The notes below the pieces were generated by a model. The model had not been told where the DNA came from. It did no database searches and saw only the letters and a program-made list of their open reading frames with translations. Shown one piece after another: positions 8,195 to 15,131 of a stretch of DNA of 15,131 nt. Within the stretch, counting starts at the first letter, position 1. Each line of letters begins with the position of its first letter. Source of the DNA: Gemmataceae bacterium (GTDB taxonomy: Bacteria; Planctomycetota; Planctomycetia; Gemmatales; Gemmataceae); the NCBI GenBank assembly GCA_017853285.1, contig JAFMJU010000023.1:1-15131 (forward strand). The letters are read 5' to 3'. The position numbers and the translations under genes were made by a program.

Positions 8195-8311
8195 AAAATC
8201 AAATTCGAAACACTCTGGGATTCAATCCGCCCACAAAATCAAACTTAGGAAATAAAACACACAAAGCAACGCAAAACCTGTGGAACAAACTCAAATTGGC
8301 AGCCATTTGGT

Positions 8312-9256
8312 TCAGGATGCGTGAGAACCTTGGATATGGCCAGAGCCGTTTTGGCCTGCACCATGTTCATGGCCCTCTGAATCATCATGATGATGATCAT
8401 GGCTGTGCACAGCCGTCCCGATGAAAACTGCCGAGAGAATCGTGAACACAAAGGCCTGAAGGAAAGCCACAAAAAGTTCAAGGAAACTCAGCACATAGGC
8501 CCCGAAAATCGATGCGATACCGATACTCACATGGTGTGCCAAAGATATTTTGGCTGCCATCAGGATAAAGGTCAGCAACAAGGCCAAGGTGATGTGGCCG
8601 CCGAGCATGTTGGCAAAAAGACGCAATGCCAACACCCCAATCCGCAAGAAAACACCCGCGAATTCAATAACGAAAAGCAGGGCGCTAATGACGGGCCCAA
8701 GCACCGGCACATCGATCGGAATCCAAAACCCTTTGAGCCATCCCAGAAAGCCGCTGGTGCCGATGCCATTGATCAAAATGAACAAAAGGGTGAAAAGCGC
8801 CCATGCCGCTGTGACCGCAATCGAGGCGTTGGCACAACCGAACACAGGGGCCGGAAGCATACCAATGAGGTTGATAGTGAGAATGAGCGTGAAAAGAGTC
8901 CAAAGAAATGGCAGGAATTGTTCGGCCTTTTCACCCAAATTAGGCCTGGCAATCTGATCACGAACCATGAGGAGGAGTGATTCAAGCAAATTATCCAAAC
9001 GTCCCTTGGGGTGACCTTGGAAGGTCAAACGATTGGCAAGCCGGTTGAACAGAAAAAAAACAATGATTGCTGCCGCCAGAATAAGAATCTTGAATTTGGT
9101 GACCGCAAAAAATTCACCGCCGGGCAGATTCAATTGAAGGCCGTGTTCGAACAAGCCGCCGTGCTCAAAGAAGTGCCATATTTTGCTGTCCTTAGGCTCT
9201 TCAAGGGCGTGAGCGATCAAATCATCGCCGCTGGCAAACAGGAGGGGGAAAGCCAT
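8312..9256 (-). CDS. atpB: F1Fo ATP synthase a subunit, with His-rich tail
   Basis: From ATG 9256 this encodes 314 residues of the membrane stator subunit that carries the ion half-channels. The essential arginine is Arg212 in GVLALRLFANMLGGH. The following polar-helix residues Glu260 and Gln267 lie in FLELFVAFLQAF. About five or six membrane helices are visible, beginning at ILILAAAIIVFFLF. ATG 9256 is preferred over the in-frame TTG at 9277 because GAGG lies nine bases before it. After the last helix comes a tail, 284-314, with nine histidines plus Asp, Glu and Gly, expected on the cytoplasmic face. A tail of this kind is not part of the usual family description. Confidence 0.95.
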   Translation of the reverse strand: MAFPLLFASGDDLIAHALEEPKDSKIWHFFEHGGLFEHGLQLNLPGGEFFAVTKFKILILAAAIIVFFLFNRLANRLTFQGHPKGRLDNLLESLLLMVRDQIARPNLGEKAEQFLPFLWTLFTLILTINLIGMLPAPVFGCANASIAVTAAWALFTLLFILINGIGTSGFLGWLKGFWIPIDVPVLGPVISALLFVIEFAGVFLRIGVLALRLFANMLGGHITLALLLTFILMAAKISLAHHVSIGIASIFGAYVLSFLELFVAFLQAFVFTILSAVFIGTAVHSHDHHHDDSEGHEHGAGQNGSGHIQGSHAS

Positions 9257-9297
9257 CGAAAATTGCCTCGAAAACAAAAACCCTGCTGCAAACCAAA

Positions 9298-9783
9298 TTA
9301 TTCAGGCATGCAATATTGCATCCTGTATTCGGCAACCATTGATGAAATCAATGCTAGGGAATAGTGGAAAACTGTCCACACCGCAAGCAAACGAACCGGA
9401 AAATTGAGAAGTAAAGATATTCCCAGCAGGATTCCCGGAATTCCAATCAAACGAAGGCCCATCTCCCCGGCTCGTGAAACAAACCGGCTGTTTCTTCTTT
9501 TTTTCCCAAATATCCAAGCCGAAAAACGGGGAGGTGCCCAGAAAAACAAGGCAATTACGAACCAGCAAATCCAGGATGCTTCTGCGGAAATGAAGCTGTT
9601 AATTGAAACCTTTTCGGGAATTTCGCCGTTGGGTCTGGCTGCCAAATCTTCAACAGGATTAAAAATCGACAAAACCTGGGCCAGCATGCAAACAAGAAAT
9701 CCTGGCCCGATAATCCAATGAATGCAGGTCAAAATGCTTGGATAGCTTTCAAGACGTGGGATTCCCGACTTGGATTCATTCAT
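9298..9783 (-). CDS. Membrane protein of unknown function in the atpI position
   Basis: This encodes 161 residues with four likely membrane helices: about 17-41, 66-84, 110-128 and 131-151. A basic loop, GKKRRNSRFVSRAGE, lies between helices 2 and 3 and suggests a cytoplasmic location for that loop. I do not recognise the family. The slot between an AtpZ-like gene and atpB is where AtpI usually sits, and the closing pair of helices could be a distant AtpI relative, but the conserved AtpI sequence is not evident. Its ATG overlaps the end of the AtpZ-like gene (ATGAATGA, 8 nt), which suggests coupled translation. It ends 41 nt before atpB. A role in assembly or ion handling of Fo is inference from position only. 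Confidence 0.75.
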   Translation of the reverse strand: MNESKSGIPRLESYPSILTCIHWIIGPGFLVCMLAQVLSIFNPVEDLAARPNGEIPEKVSINSFISAEASWICWFVIALFFWAPPRFSAWIFGKKRRNSRFVSRAGEMGLRLIGIPGILLGISLLLNFPVRLLAVWTVFHYSLALISSMVAEYRMQYCMPE

Positions 9784-10033
9784 TGGCGGGATTTTTTCCG
9801 TGCATGTCCGGGTTATTTCTCAAAAAAACTAATACATGGGTAACCGTGGTCAAAATACCCAGGACCAACCCGGCCAAAACCGGAATGATTCCCCATTGAT
9901 AGCGAATGCTAAGAAAAGCTCCCAAAAGCACCGGTGCAGCCAATTCAGTGCCCAACCCAGCCAGCTGTAAGGAGATTTCGGTTGCCGACCTGTTGTTTCG
10001 GGGTTTGGGTGTGGACAGTCTGGGTTGGGGCAT
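9776..10033 (-). CDS. atpZ: AtpZ/AtpI family protein
   Basis: This encodes 85 residues: a polar N-terminus of about 20, then two membrane helices. The segment LQLAGLGTELAAPVLLGAFLS followed by PVLAGLVLGILTTVTHVLVFL matches the AtpZ pattern (LGLE.A..VLLG..LG...D...G..P....G.LLG...G). These small proteins head many atp operons and are linked to c-ring assembly and to divalent cation transport, although the exact role is debated. It is the first gene of the operon. ATG 10033 has no ribosome site upstream. A possible -10 element ends 7 nt before it, so the message may be leaderless. Confidence 0.72.
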   Translation of the reverse strand: MPQPRLSTPKPRNNRSATEISLQLAGLGTELAAPVLLGAFLSIRYQWGIIPVLAGLVLGILTTVTHVLVFLRNNPDMHGKNPANE

Positions 10034-10040
10034 GATCGAA

Positions 10041-10070
10041 ATGATATTTGCGCAATCAAAAGTTTCCCAA
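10041..10070 (-). promoter_or_regulatory. Candidate promoter of the atp operon
   Basis: On the minus strand TTGGGA (10070-10065) and TATCAT (10046-10041) are separated by 18 bases, matching the sigma-70 consensus at four and five of six positions. A start about seven bases on would fall at or next to the ATG of the AtpZ-like gene. Planctomycete promoters often match this consensus poorly, so this is only a candidate. Confidence 0.25.
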
Positions 10071-10110
10071 CTGATTCAAACAAATTTGGCAAAAATGTTC
10101 TGTTGTTTGG

Positions 10111-10139
10111 TTGACAACCATAGGTAGGGGCTTTGTAGA
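10111..10139 (+). promoter_or_regulatory. Candidate promoter for the DUF4912-ApbE genes
   Basis: A perfect TTGACA (10111-10116) is followed after 17 bases by TGTAGA (10134-10139), a poor three-of-six -10 match. The TTGACA is the core of the palindrome TGGTTG-A-CAACCA, so a repressor site is an alternative reading. Use of this promoter would give a leader of about 200 nt. Confidence 0.25.
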
Positions 10140-10162
10140 TTGAGTAGTGTTGGTTCGGAAAT

Positions 10163-10190
10163 CCTAGTGGACCTTGCACTTAGGGTTTTT
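10163..10190 (+). terminator. Terminator-like hairpin in the leader of the DUF4912 gene (possible attenuator)
   Basis: CCTAGTG (10163-10169) pairs with CACTTAGG (10177-10184), with one bulged T around a seven-base loop. G and then TTTTT (10186-10190) follow. It points towards the DUF4912 gene and lies downstream of the candidate promoter at 10111. The loop GGACC (10169-10173) is complementary to GGTCC at 10230-10234, which would allow a competing fold. The stem is short, so confidence is low. Confidence 0.3.
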
Positions 10191-10344
10191 GTTCCACCTT
10201 GGAAATCCCGCCTAGTCCAAGATACTTGGGGTCCTGCTGCATTTTATTGATTTGTAAGTCGTTAAATGCCAAGAGATTGCGGAATTTTGTCTCCTACTTG
10301 CAGCAAGGTTTCCAGGCTCTGACCGATAGCCAGGAGTGCGACGG

Positions 10345-11799
10345 ATGAACCCAGCCGCCCTGAACCGATTGGACCGGAAAAGCCTTCTATCATTGGCCCA
10401 AAAGCACAAGATTCCGCGGCCGGCGGCCCTTTCCAAGGAGCAATTGGTTCAAAAGCTGACGGTCAAATGCGAGGTCCAGCCATCAGTTAAGCGCCAAACG
10501 ACAAAAAAGGTTCCGCCAAAACCTCAGATCGCCACTTTTGTTGATAAGAAGCCTGTTTTGGGAACCTCCAAGCCCAAGTCTCCTCTGATTCTGCCAACAA
10601 AAAAAACTGGCTCCGAAGCTGGCGCCAAAAATGGCAAGATTCCAAGGCCTCTTGCCCAGATTGTTCCAGCAATCGAGGCGATTAAATCTTCCAAAATGGC
10701 CGATCAGCAAAAGGCTGGCAAAATCGCCCCCAAGGTTTCCCAGCCAAATCCGCCAGTCTCCCAGCCACCCGCCCAAAAGAGCAAGGCTCCGACAACGAGT
10801 AAGCGGTCCCAAACCGACATCCCTCAACCAGTTGTCGCCCGGGTTGCGCCACCGTCGCCAATTATCAGGTTGAATGATCCAAAACCCCAAAAATCAGCCG
10901 CTCGGGACACTTCTTCGGACCGTTCCCAGGGGGTCGGGCCTTCTAAACCGATCACCCATGCAAAAACTTCCAATAACCAACCCTCCTTGCCTACCGAGTA
11001 TGGGAAGGACAGGGTGGTGGTGCTTGTGCGGGACCCGCATTGGGTTCATTGTTATTGGGAATTGAGCCGTCAAACGATGCACAGGGCGCAAACCGCCTTG
11101 GGGCAAGATTTTGAAACGGCCCAACTGGCTCTCCGTTTGGTGAAACTTGGTGACCGCGATTGCGGTTTGGGCGAACAGATAGTCCGGGAGTTCCTGCTTC
11201 CGGACGGTGCCCGCAACTGGTACCTGGATGTGCCGGAACCCGGAACCGACTATTGCGTGGATGTGGGATATCGCACCCGGAATGGTCGATATTATTGCAT
11301 GGGTCGTTCCAATTCGGTTTCCACCCCAAGGGTTGCCTGGGGTGATCAGGCCGAGAATTCCTGGACAGAACAGGATAATCGGGATGCCGAAAGACTTTTT
11401 GCCCTTTCCGGGGGCCTTCAGCCGCATGCCGGTAGCGCCGAATTAAGGCATTTCTTTGAGGAAAAGCTGGGTCACAACCCTGGGTCTCCCGCTGTTACCA
11501 GCCTGGGATCGGGTGGTTTTGGTTTCCTTGGGAAGGACCGGAATTTCACCTTTAACCTGGACGCCGATCTGGTGGTTCATGGCACCACCGAGCCTTCCGC
11601 CAAGGTGACTTTCCAGGGCGAGCCTATACCTCTCAGGCCGGATGGAACTTTCAGCCTGCGTTTCAGGCTGGAGGATGGCCGCCATATCATGCCTGCGGTT
11701 TCGGTTTCCTGCACCGGAATGGAAGAAAGAACTATTGTCCTTGCGGTGGAACGAAACACCAAAACCCTCGAACCCGTCGTCCACGAGGAAGAGGAGTGA
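10345..11799 (+). CDS. DUF4912 domain protein with SAP/Rho-N-like N-terminus
   Basis: This encodes 484 residues. The start is ATG 10345, because AGGAG lies eight bases upstream; the GTG at 10336 overlaps that site. Residues 7-38 (LDRKSLLSLAQKHKIPRP..SKEQLVQKL) resemble a Rho N-terminal/SAP-type helical motif, which often binds nucleic acid. Residues 39-215 are low-complexity Lys/Pro/Ser/Ala/Gln, probably disordered. Residues 220-350 are DUF4912, recognised by DRVVVLVRDPHWVHCYWELS and the NWYLDVPEPGTDYCVDVGYR strand. Residues 400-475 form a second beta-rich domain (VVHGTTEPSAKVTFQGEPIPLRPDGTFSLRFRLEDG). There is no signal peptide or membrane helix. It probably shares a transcript with the ApbE-like gene 29 nt on. 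Function is not established; my recollection that DUF4912 genes often neighbour alpha-glucan enzymes is weak evidence. Confidence 0.88.
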   Translation: MNPAALNRLDRKSLLSLAQKHKIPRPAALSKEQLVQKLTVKCEVQPSVKRQTTKKVPPKPQIATFVDKKPVLGTSKPKSPLILPTKKTGSEAGAKNGKIPRPLAQIVPAIEAIKSSKMADQQKAGKIAPKVSQPNPPVSQPPAQKSKAPTTSKRSQTDIPQPVVARVAPPSPIIRLNDPKPQKSAARDTSSDRSQGVGPSKPITHAKTSNNQPSLPTEYGKDRVVVLVRDPHWVHCYWELSRQTMHRAQTALGQDFETAQLALRLVKLGDRDCGLGEQIVREFLLPDGARNWYLDVPEPGTDYCVDVGYRTRNGRYYCMGRSNSVSTPRVAWGDQAENSWTEQDNRDAERLFALSGGLQPHAGSAELRHFFEEKLGHNPGSPAVTSLGSGGFGFLGKDRNFTFNLDADLVVHGTTEPSAKVTFQGEPIPLRPDGTFSLRFRLEDGRHIMPAVSVSCTGMEERTIVLAVERNTKTLEPVVHEEEE

Positions 11800-11828
11800 T
11801 TCCGCGGGAATGCCCGGCTTCTTGATCC

Positions 11829-12797
11829 GTGTGCGACTCTCTGATTGCCAACGGCAACGACAAAATCAGCCTGATTAGGCTGGGCCGCTCCTGCATGGGG
11901 ACCCGTTGGGAAATCTTGGTCCCGGCGGGCGCCAATGATCCGGTTCACTGGGCCGACCTGGCTTATGATGTTTTATCCGGGGAAGAATCCCGCCTTTCCG
12001 TCTTCCTCCCGCAAAGTGAAGTTTCCCGGTTGAATCGACTGCCCGTCGGGGCGACTCGGAGACTCTCGGATGAGTTGTTTGATTTGTTGGAACGCTGCGC
12101 TTTTTGGTGGCGCCAAACGGACGAATGTCTTGATGTCGCCGTGGGAGCGATGATTCAAGGTTGGGGATTTTTGCAGGGCCCGCCGCGTATTCCTGAGGAT
12201 GGGCTAAGGGAATCCTGGCTCGCCGAGGGAGGGATAAGGCGCCTTTCTTTGGACCAGGCCAAAAAAACAGCATCTTGGAATGGGGTAAGCGGGGGTTTGA
12301 ACCTCGGGGCGGTGGGCAAAGGCCATGGTTTGGATCGGATGGCCGGCACCATCAGGCGGGCTGGGTGGTCATCGGTGATGATCCACGGTGGAAGAAGCAG
12401 CGTTCTGGCATGGGGTATCCCTCCGGGCGAGAAGGTTGGATGGAGGGTGGCTCTGCTTCACCCGGTCCGGGACTCGGTTTTGGCGGAAGTCGAGTTGGCC
12501 AACCAGGCGATGGGAACATCGGCTGCGACCTACAGGCATTTTCACCACGAGGGAAAACGCCTTGGCCATGTGCTGGATCCGAGAACCGCCTGGCCTGCCA
12601 TGCAAACCCAGACCGTGAGTGTGTTGGCGCCGACTGCTGCCGAGGCCGATGCTTTGTCGACGGCGATATTTGTCGGGGGACCCGCCCTTGCTGAAAAGCT
12701 CGTGAAAGACCGTGAGGATTTGGGCGTCTTTTACATGCCTGTGGAAGGGCCCCTCAGGTTGTTGGGGCCAATGGCCAACCGATTTCATTTGAAGTGA
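11829..12797 (+). CDS. apbE: ApbE-like FAD:protein FMN transferase
   Basis: This encodes 322 residues. ApbE enzymes use FAD and Mg2+ to attach FMN to a threonine of target proteins such as NqrB, NqrC and RnfG. Family landmarks in order: MGTRWEI (23-29), RLSVFLPQSEVSRLNR (55-70), LDVAVGAMIQGWGF (101-114), LNLGAVGKGHGLDRM (157-171), HVLDPRT (247-253) and SVLAPTAAEADALSTAIF (264-281). The usual DLGGIAKGYA reads NLGAVGKGHG, and the usual NLGGD reads IHGGR, so it is a divergent member. There is no signal peptide or lipobox, unlike many ApbE proteins, so it may act in the cytoplasm. GTG 11829 is the first start after an in-frame stop and has no good ribosome site; ATG 11895 (the M of MGT) would be too short at the front. 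No flavinylation target is visible nearby. Confidence 0.85.
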   Translation: MCDSLIANGNDKISLIRLGRSCMGTRWEILVPAGANDPVHWADLAYDVLSGEESRLSVFLPQSEVSRLNRLPVGATRRLSDELFDLLERCAFWWRQTDECLDVAVGAMIQGWGFLQGPPRIPEDGLRESWLAEGGIRRLSLDQAKKTASWNGVSGGLNLGAVGKGHGLDRMAGTIRRAGWSSVMIHGGRSSVLAWGIPPGEKVGWRVALLHPVRDSVLAEVELANQAMGTSAATYRHFHHEGKRLGHVLDPRTAWPAMQTQTVSVLAPTAAEADALSTAIFVGGPALAEKLVKDREDLGVFYMPVEGPLRLLGPMANRFHLK

Positions 12798-12961
12798 GAT
12801 TCAGGCACCTGTTTTGAGGTTGCTTGCTGGAAACCGGGTCTGTTGATTTCGCGCCGGGTACATGGTGGAAAAATAGTGAATAAGGTAAACTGAATCCATG
12901 AATCCGGCAGAAAAGATGCGGGCTACACCGGAAGAACGATTTTGATCACGAAGGGAATGCC

Positions 12962-14428
12962 ATGGCAAATGGTGATTCAGGGGCCGACGGTACCTGCTGT
13001 GGAAATAAGGTTTGGATTCCCTGCGCGGGTGTCTTCATCGTCCTGTTCGTTTTGATGCGCATGACAATTGGATGGCATTTCCTGTTCGAGGGTATCTCAA
13101 AAATTTATTCGACCTACTCTCCCAAACCATTCAGCTCGGCCGGTTATTTTCGCGAATCCCCCGGCCCCATGAAAAAGTGGATGGCGGGGATCTTGCCACC
13201 CGACCAAGATAACGAACTTCTCAAGGCGCTTGATCCGGTTGTGATCCAGGAGAGCCTGAGAAAGACCGGCGAGGATTTTGTCAACCGGCTTCAGTTGAAT
13301 GAGCAGGAGAAGGCGTCGGTTTTGGATGCGGTTGAAAAACAACTAAAAGAGGCCCTTTTTTGGCGCGAAGGGGGTAACCCCGGAATCAGGCTCAGTTTCG
13401 AAGGTGCCATCAACGCTTGGGAAAGAGCCGGAACGGAGGACTTGAAAAAAACCGCCCTGGAAAAAAGGGAGAAGGTCATCGGTGTGCTGAGGGAATTCCA
13501 GGATCGGCAAAAAGACCTAGCAAAGCAGATTGGCGCGATTGCCGGCAACCAGCCTGAAATCAATTTTCCCGCTGTAGCCCAAGGCAAATTGGATCGCGCG
13601 CCTTTGGATCTGACGGAGGCCTCACAGGTCGCTTCGGCCCGCTCGGCAATTCTTGCCTCGGCCAGCAAAAGTATGCTTTCCAGTGCTATGGGAAAAAATG
13701 ATCCGGTCGCATTGGAACAATGGAAGAAGTGGGACAAGGTGGTCGCTTTGGCCGACAAGTGGGCGGATGGCACCCAGAATTGGCTCACAATGGGCGAGGA
13801 AACCGTGGAGGAACCGTCCCCTGATGGCAAAGGCAATGGCACCTTGAAAAAGGTGATGGCTACCCCGGAACGGGTGGAACGCTTCAGGGAATTGGTGGCG
13901 AAAAAGGATGAGATTAATTCCTCAGACCGAAACTGGCTTTTCCGCAAGGATGTGGAAAAAAGCGCGGTCGCATCGGCAAAGGCCGGTGCCGCCTCCGCCC
14001 GCGCCGGACTCAAGTCGGAGTTGGATAAATTCCAGACGGACTTGGTGGCCGGATTGGAAAAGCAGTTCGAGAAAAAGATCGCCACAGCGCCGGTCCAAAC
14101 CGTCCGGCAGATCAAACCGATTGAGATCATGGATTTCATGACCATTTGGGGGATCACCGCGATCGGTGCGGGCCTTTTCTCCGGAACGCTCACGCGGGCT
14201 GCCGCCCTAGGCGGCGCGGCCTTTCTGGCAATGACCTACCTGGCGGTTCCTGCATTTCCATGGTTGCCGGCACCCGCGCAGAACGAGGGTAATTATGTGT
14301 TTGTCAACAAGAATGTGGTGGAAATGATGGCCCTGCTGGTGATCGCCGCCACGCCGTCGGGGCGGTGGTTTGGTGGTGACGCCTTCCTGAGCTGGCTTTT
14401 CTGTCGCAAGGCCACCCCTGAATCTTGA
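12962..14428 (+). CDS. DoxX-family membrane protein with large soluble insertion
   Basis: This encodes 488 residues. Helix 1 (about 17-45) carries VLMRMTIGWHFLFEGISKI, the typical DoxX/DoxD opening. After it comes an insertion of about 340 residues (48-388), hydrophilic, helical and rich in Lys, Glu and Ala (for example 155-190 and 330-375), with predicted coiled coil. Helices 2-4 follow: DFMTIWGITAIGAGLFSGTL (391-410), AAALGGAAFLAMTYLAVPAF (413-432), and NVVEMMALLVIAATPSGRWFG (451-471), the last being the usual DoxX ending. Ordinary DoxX proteins are 130-180 residues. DoxD is a thiosulfate:quinone oxidoreductase subunit in archaea, but most bacterial DoxX proteins have no proven role. AAGGGA lies six bases before the ATG. 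It is followed by the oxidoreductase gene after 91 nt and may be cotranscribed. Confidence 0.82.
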   Translation: MANGDSGADGTCCGNKVWIPCAGVFIVLFVLMRMTIGWHFLFEGISKIYSTYSPKPFSSAGYFRESPGPMKKWMAGILPPDQDNELLKALDPVVIQESLRKTGEDFVNRLQLNEQEKASVLDAVEKQLKEALFWREGGNPGIRLSFEGAINAWERAGTEDLKKTALEKREKVIGVLREFQDRQKDLAKQIGAIAGNQPEINFPAVAQGKLDRAPLDLTEASQVASARSAILASASKSMLSSAMGKNDPVALEQWKKWDKVVALADKWADGTQNWLTMGEETVEEPSPDGKGNGTLKKVMATPERVERFRELVAKKDEINSSDRNWLFRKDVEKSAVASAKAGAASARAGLKSELDKFQTDLVAGLEKQFEKKIATAPVQTVRQIKPIEIMDFMTIWGITAIGAGLFSGTLTRAAALGGAAFLAMTYLAVPAFPWLPAPAQNEGNYVFVNKNVVEMMALLVIAATPSGRWFGGDAFLSWLFCRKATPES

Positions 14429-14519
14429 CTTGTGAACCTGGCGTGCGCGGACTGAGTCGGCTTGGCGAGACAATTTGAACGGACAGGGATCATAGAGATC
14501 TAAAGAAAGGGATGCTTCC

Positions 14520-15131
14520 ATGGCTCTGGATTTGAACCCAAAGCAGCGCGAGACCGGCAAAACAAATTTCCAGGAGGTGACAACCGACCTGACTCGTCGC
14601 GGTTTCATGCGAAGCATGGCGGTCGGTGCCGGTGTGGCGGCGGTCGCTCCCTCGGTTTACTTCGGGTACAAGGCGATCGGTAACCCGGTGAAGGCCGCGC
14701 TGATTGGTGGTGGCGACGAGGGGGGAATCCTGGTCGGGGCCCATAACAAGGATTTTCTGAAATTTGTGGCCGTGGCTGATATCCGCCCCTACAACCGTGA
14801 TCGGATCATGGATGGCGATCCCAAGGTGCCGCTTCGCCCTGGCTTTAAAAAACTGTACGGGCCCGAGTCGAAGGACATCGCGGTTTACAGTGATTACAAG
14901 CAGATTCTTGAGAGGAAGGATATCGAGGCGGTTGTCATCGCGACCCCCCTGTCCACCCATGCGAAAATCGCCATCGAATGCATGAGGGCGGGGAAGCATG
15001 TGCTTTGCGAGAAATTGATGGGATGGAACATTGCCCAATGCAAGAAGATGATCCAGGTGGCTCGAGAGACGAAAAGGATCCTTTCCATCGGCCACCAGCG
15101 GCATTACAGCATGCTGTACGCTCATGCCCAT
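14520..15131 (+). CDS. Gfo/Idh/MocA family oxidoreductase with Tat signal (3' end outside window)
   Basis: The first 204 codons are present and the frame is open at the window edge. TRRGFM (25-30) followed by a hydrophobic stretch AVGAGVAAVAPSVYFG is a twin-arginine export signal. The Rossmann fold starts at VKAALIGGGDEGG (57-69), with VAVADIRP (83-90) ending in the Asp that binds the cofactor ribose. Next come VVIATPLSTHAKIA (138-151) and GKHVLCEKLMGW (158-169), where the common EKP reads EKL. RILSIGHQRHYSMLYAHA closes the visible part. These enzymes oxidise or reduce sugars and polyols with NAD(P). Exported members are numerous in Planctomycetota, where some act by a redox-then-eliminate route; the substrate cannot be told here. 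ATG 14520 follows AAAGGGA; an ATG at 14512 is in another frame. Confidence 0.9.
   Translation, partial: MALDLNPKQRETGKTNFQEVTTDLTRRGFMRSMAVGAGVAAVAPSVYFGYKAIGNPVKAALIGGGDEGGILVGAHNKDFLKFVAVADIRPYNRDRIMDGDPKVPLRPGFKKLYGPESKDIAVYSDYKQILERKDIEAVVIATPLSTHAKIAIECMRAGKHVLCEKLMGWNIAQCKKMIQVARETKRILSIGHQRHYSMLYAHAH

Larger units (their letters stand above)
10034..10344. other. Divergent intergenic region between the atp operon and the DUF4912 gene
   Basis: This 311-nt stretch holds no credible gene. It separates the minus-strand atp operon from the plus-strand DUF4912 gene and must carry promoters for both. It contains a 13-base palindrome (TGGTTG-A-CAACCA, 10108-10120), a terminator-like hairpin (10163-10190), and short complementary elements further on (CTTGGA 10198-10203, TCCAAG 10216-10221, CTTGG 10225-10229). 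These could give alternative folds in a long leader. Confidence 0.7.

Noticed and set aside
8383..8402. ATCATCATGATGAT palindrome near the end of atpB
   Set aside because: It is a by-product of alternating His (CAT) and Asp (GAT) codons in the tail, not an operator.
12898..12945. 15-codon open frame starting MNPAEKM before the DoxX-like gene
   Set aside because: Too short, with no ribosome site and no attenuator structure after it.
13291..14193. 300-codon minus-strand open frame opposite the DoxX-like gene
   Set aside because: The plus-strand frame has both DoxX ends in one frame and a ribosome site; the reverse is Ser/Ala-rich without motifs.
14490..15131. Minus-strand open frame running off the right edge
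   Set aside because: It is antisense to the Tat signal and Rossmann fold of the oxidoreductase at 14520-15131.

Overview
The window looks like chromosomal DNA from a member of the Planctomycetota, perhaps the Gemmatales. The grounds are a Tat-exported Gfo/Idh/MocA oxidoreductase, a DoxX-type membrane protein with a very large soluble insertion, a DUF4912 protein, secretion-type leaders on the ATP synthase b and c subunits, and an alpha subunit with a roughly 45-residue insertion. The placement rests on remembered family features, not on a search. Base composition is even, and there is no rRNA, tRNA, CRISPR array, transposase or phage gene.

Left part (1-1946, + strand): a GlgX-type glycogen debranching enzyme cut by the window edge. 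A single missing C in the C run at 307-311 splits it into two frames. All four GH13 catalytic motifs lie in the downstream part.

Centre (1954-10033, - strand): a complete F1Fo ATP synthase operon, read right to left: atpZ-like, an unrecognised membrane protein in the atpI position, atpB (a), atpE (c), atpF (b), atpH (delta), atpA (alpha), atpG (gamma), atpD (beta), atpC (epsilon). Spacing is tight, with two overlaps (atpZ-like/membrane protein, 8 nt; atpH/atpA, 44 nt). Hairpins lie at atpE-atpF and atpG-atpD, and two unusually perfect inverted repeats lie inside atpG and atpA. Key residues are present: the c-subunit Glu, the a-subunit Arg, the alpha and beta P-loops, the alpha Arg finger and the beta DELSEED. 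The c ring lacks the usual sodium-binding residues, so a proton-driven enzyme is the simplest reading.

Right part (10034-15131, + strand): a 311-nt divergent region with weak promoter candidates and a possible attenuator, then a DUF4912 protein and an ApbE-like flavin transferase 29 nt apart, then a DoxX-like protein with a 340-residue insertion, then the first 204 codons of a Tat-exported Gfo/Idh/MocA oxidoreductase that runs off the window.

The best candidates for undescribed biology are the DoxX-like protein with its large insertion, the unrecognised membrane gene in the ATP synthase operon, the His-rich tail of the a subunit, the alpha insertion, and the 15-bp perfect hairpin in atpG. 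No whole new defence or mobile system is visible.
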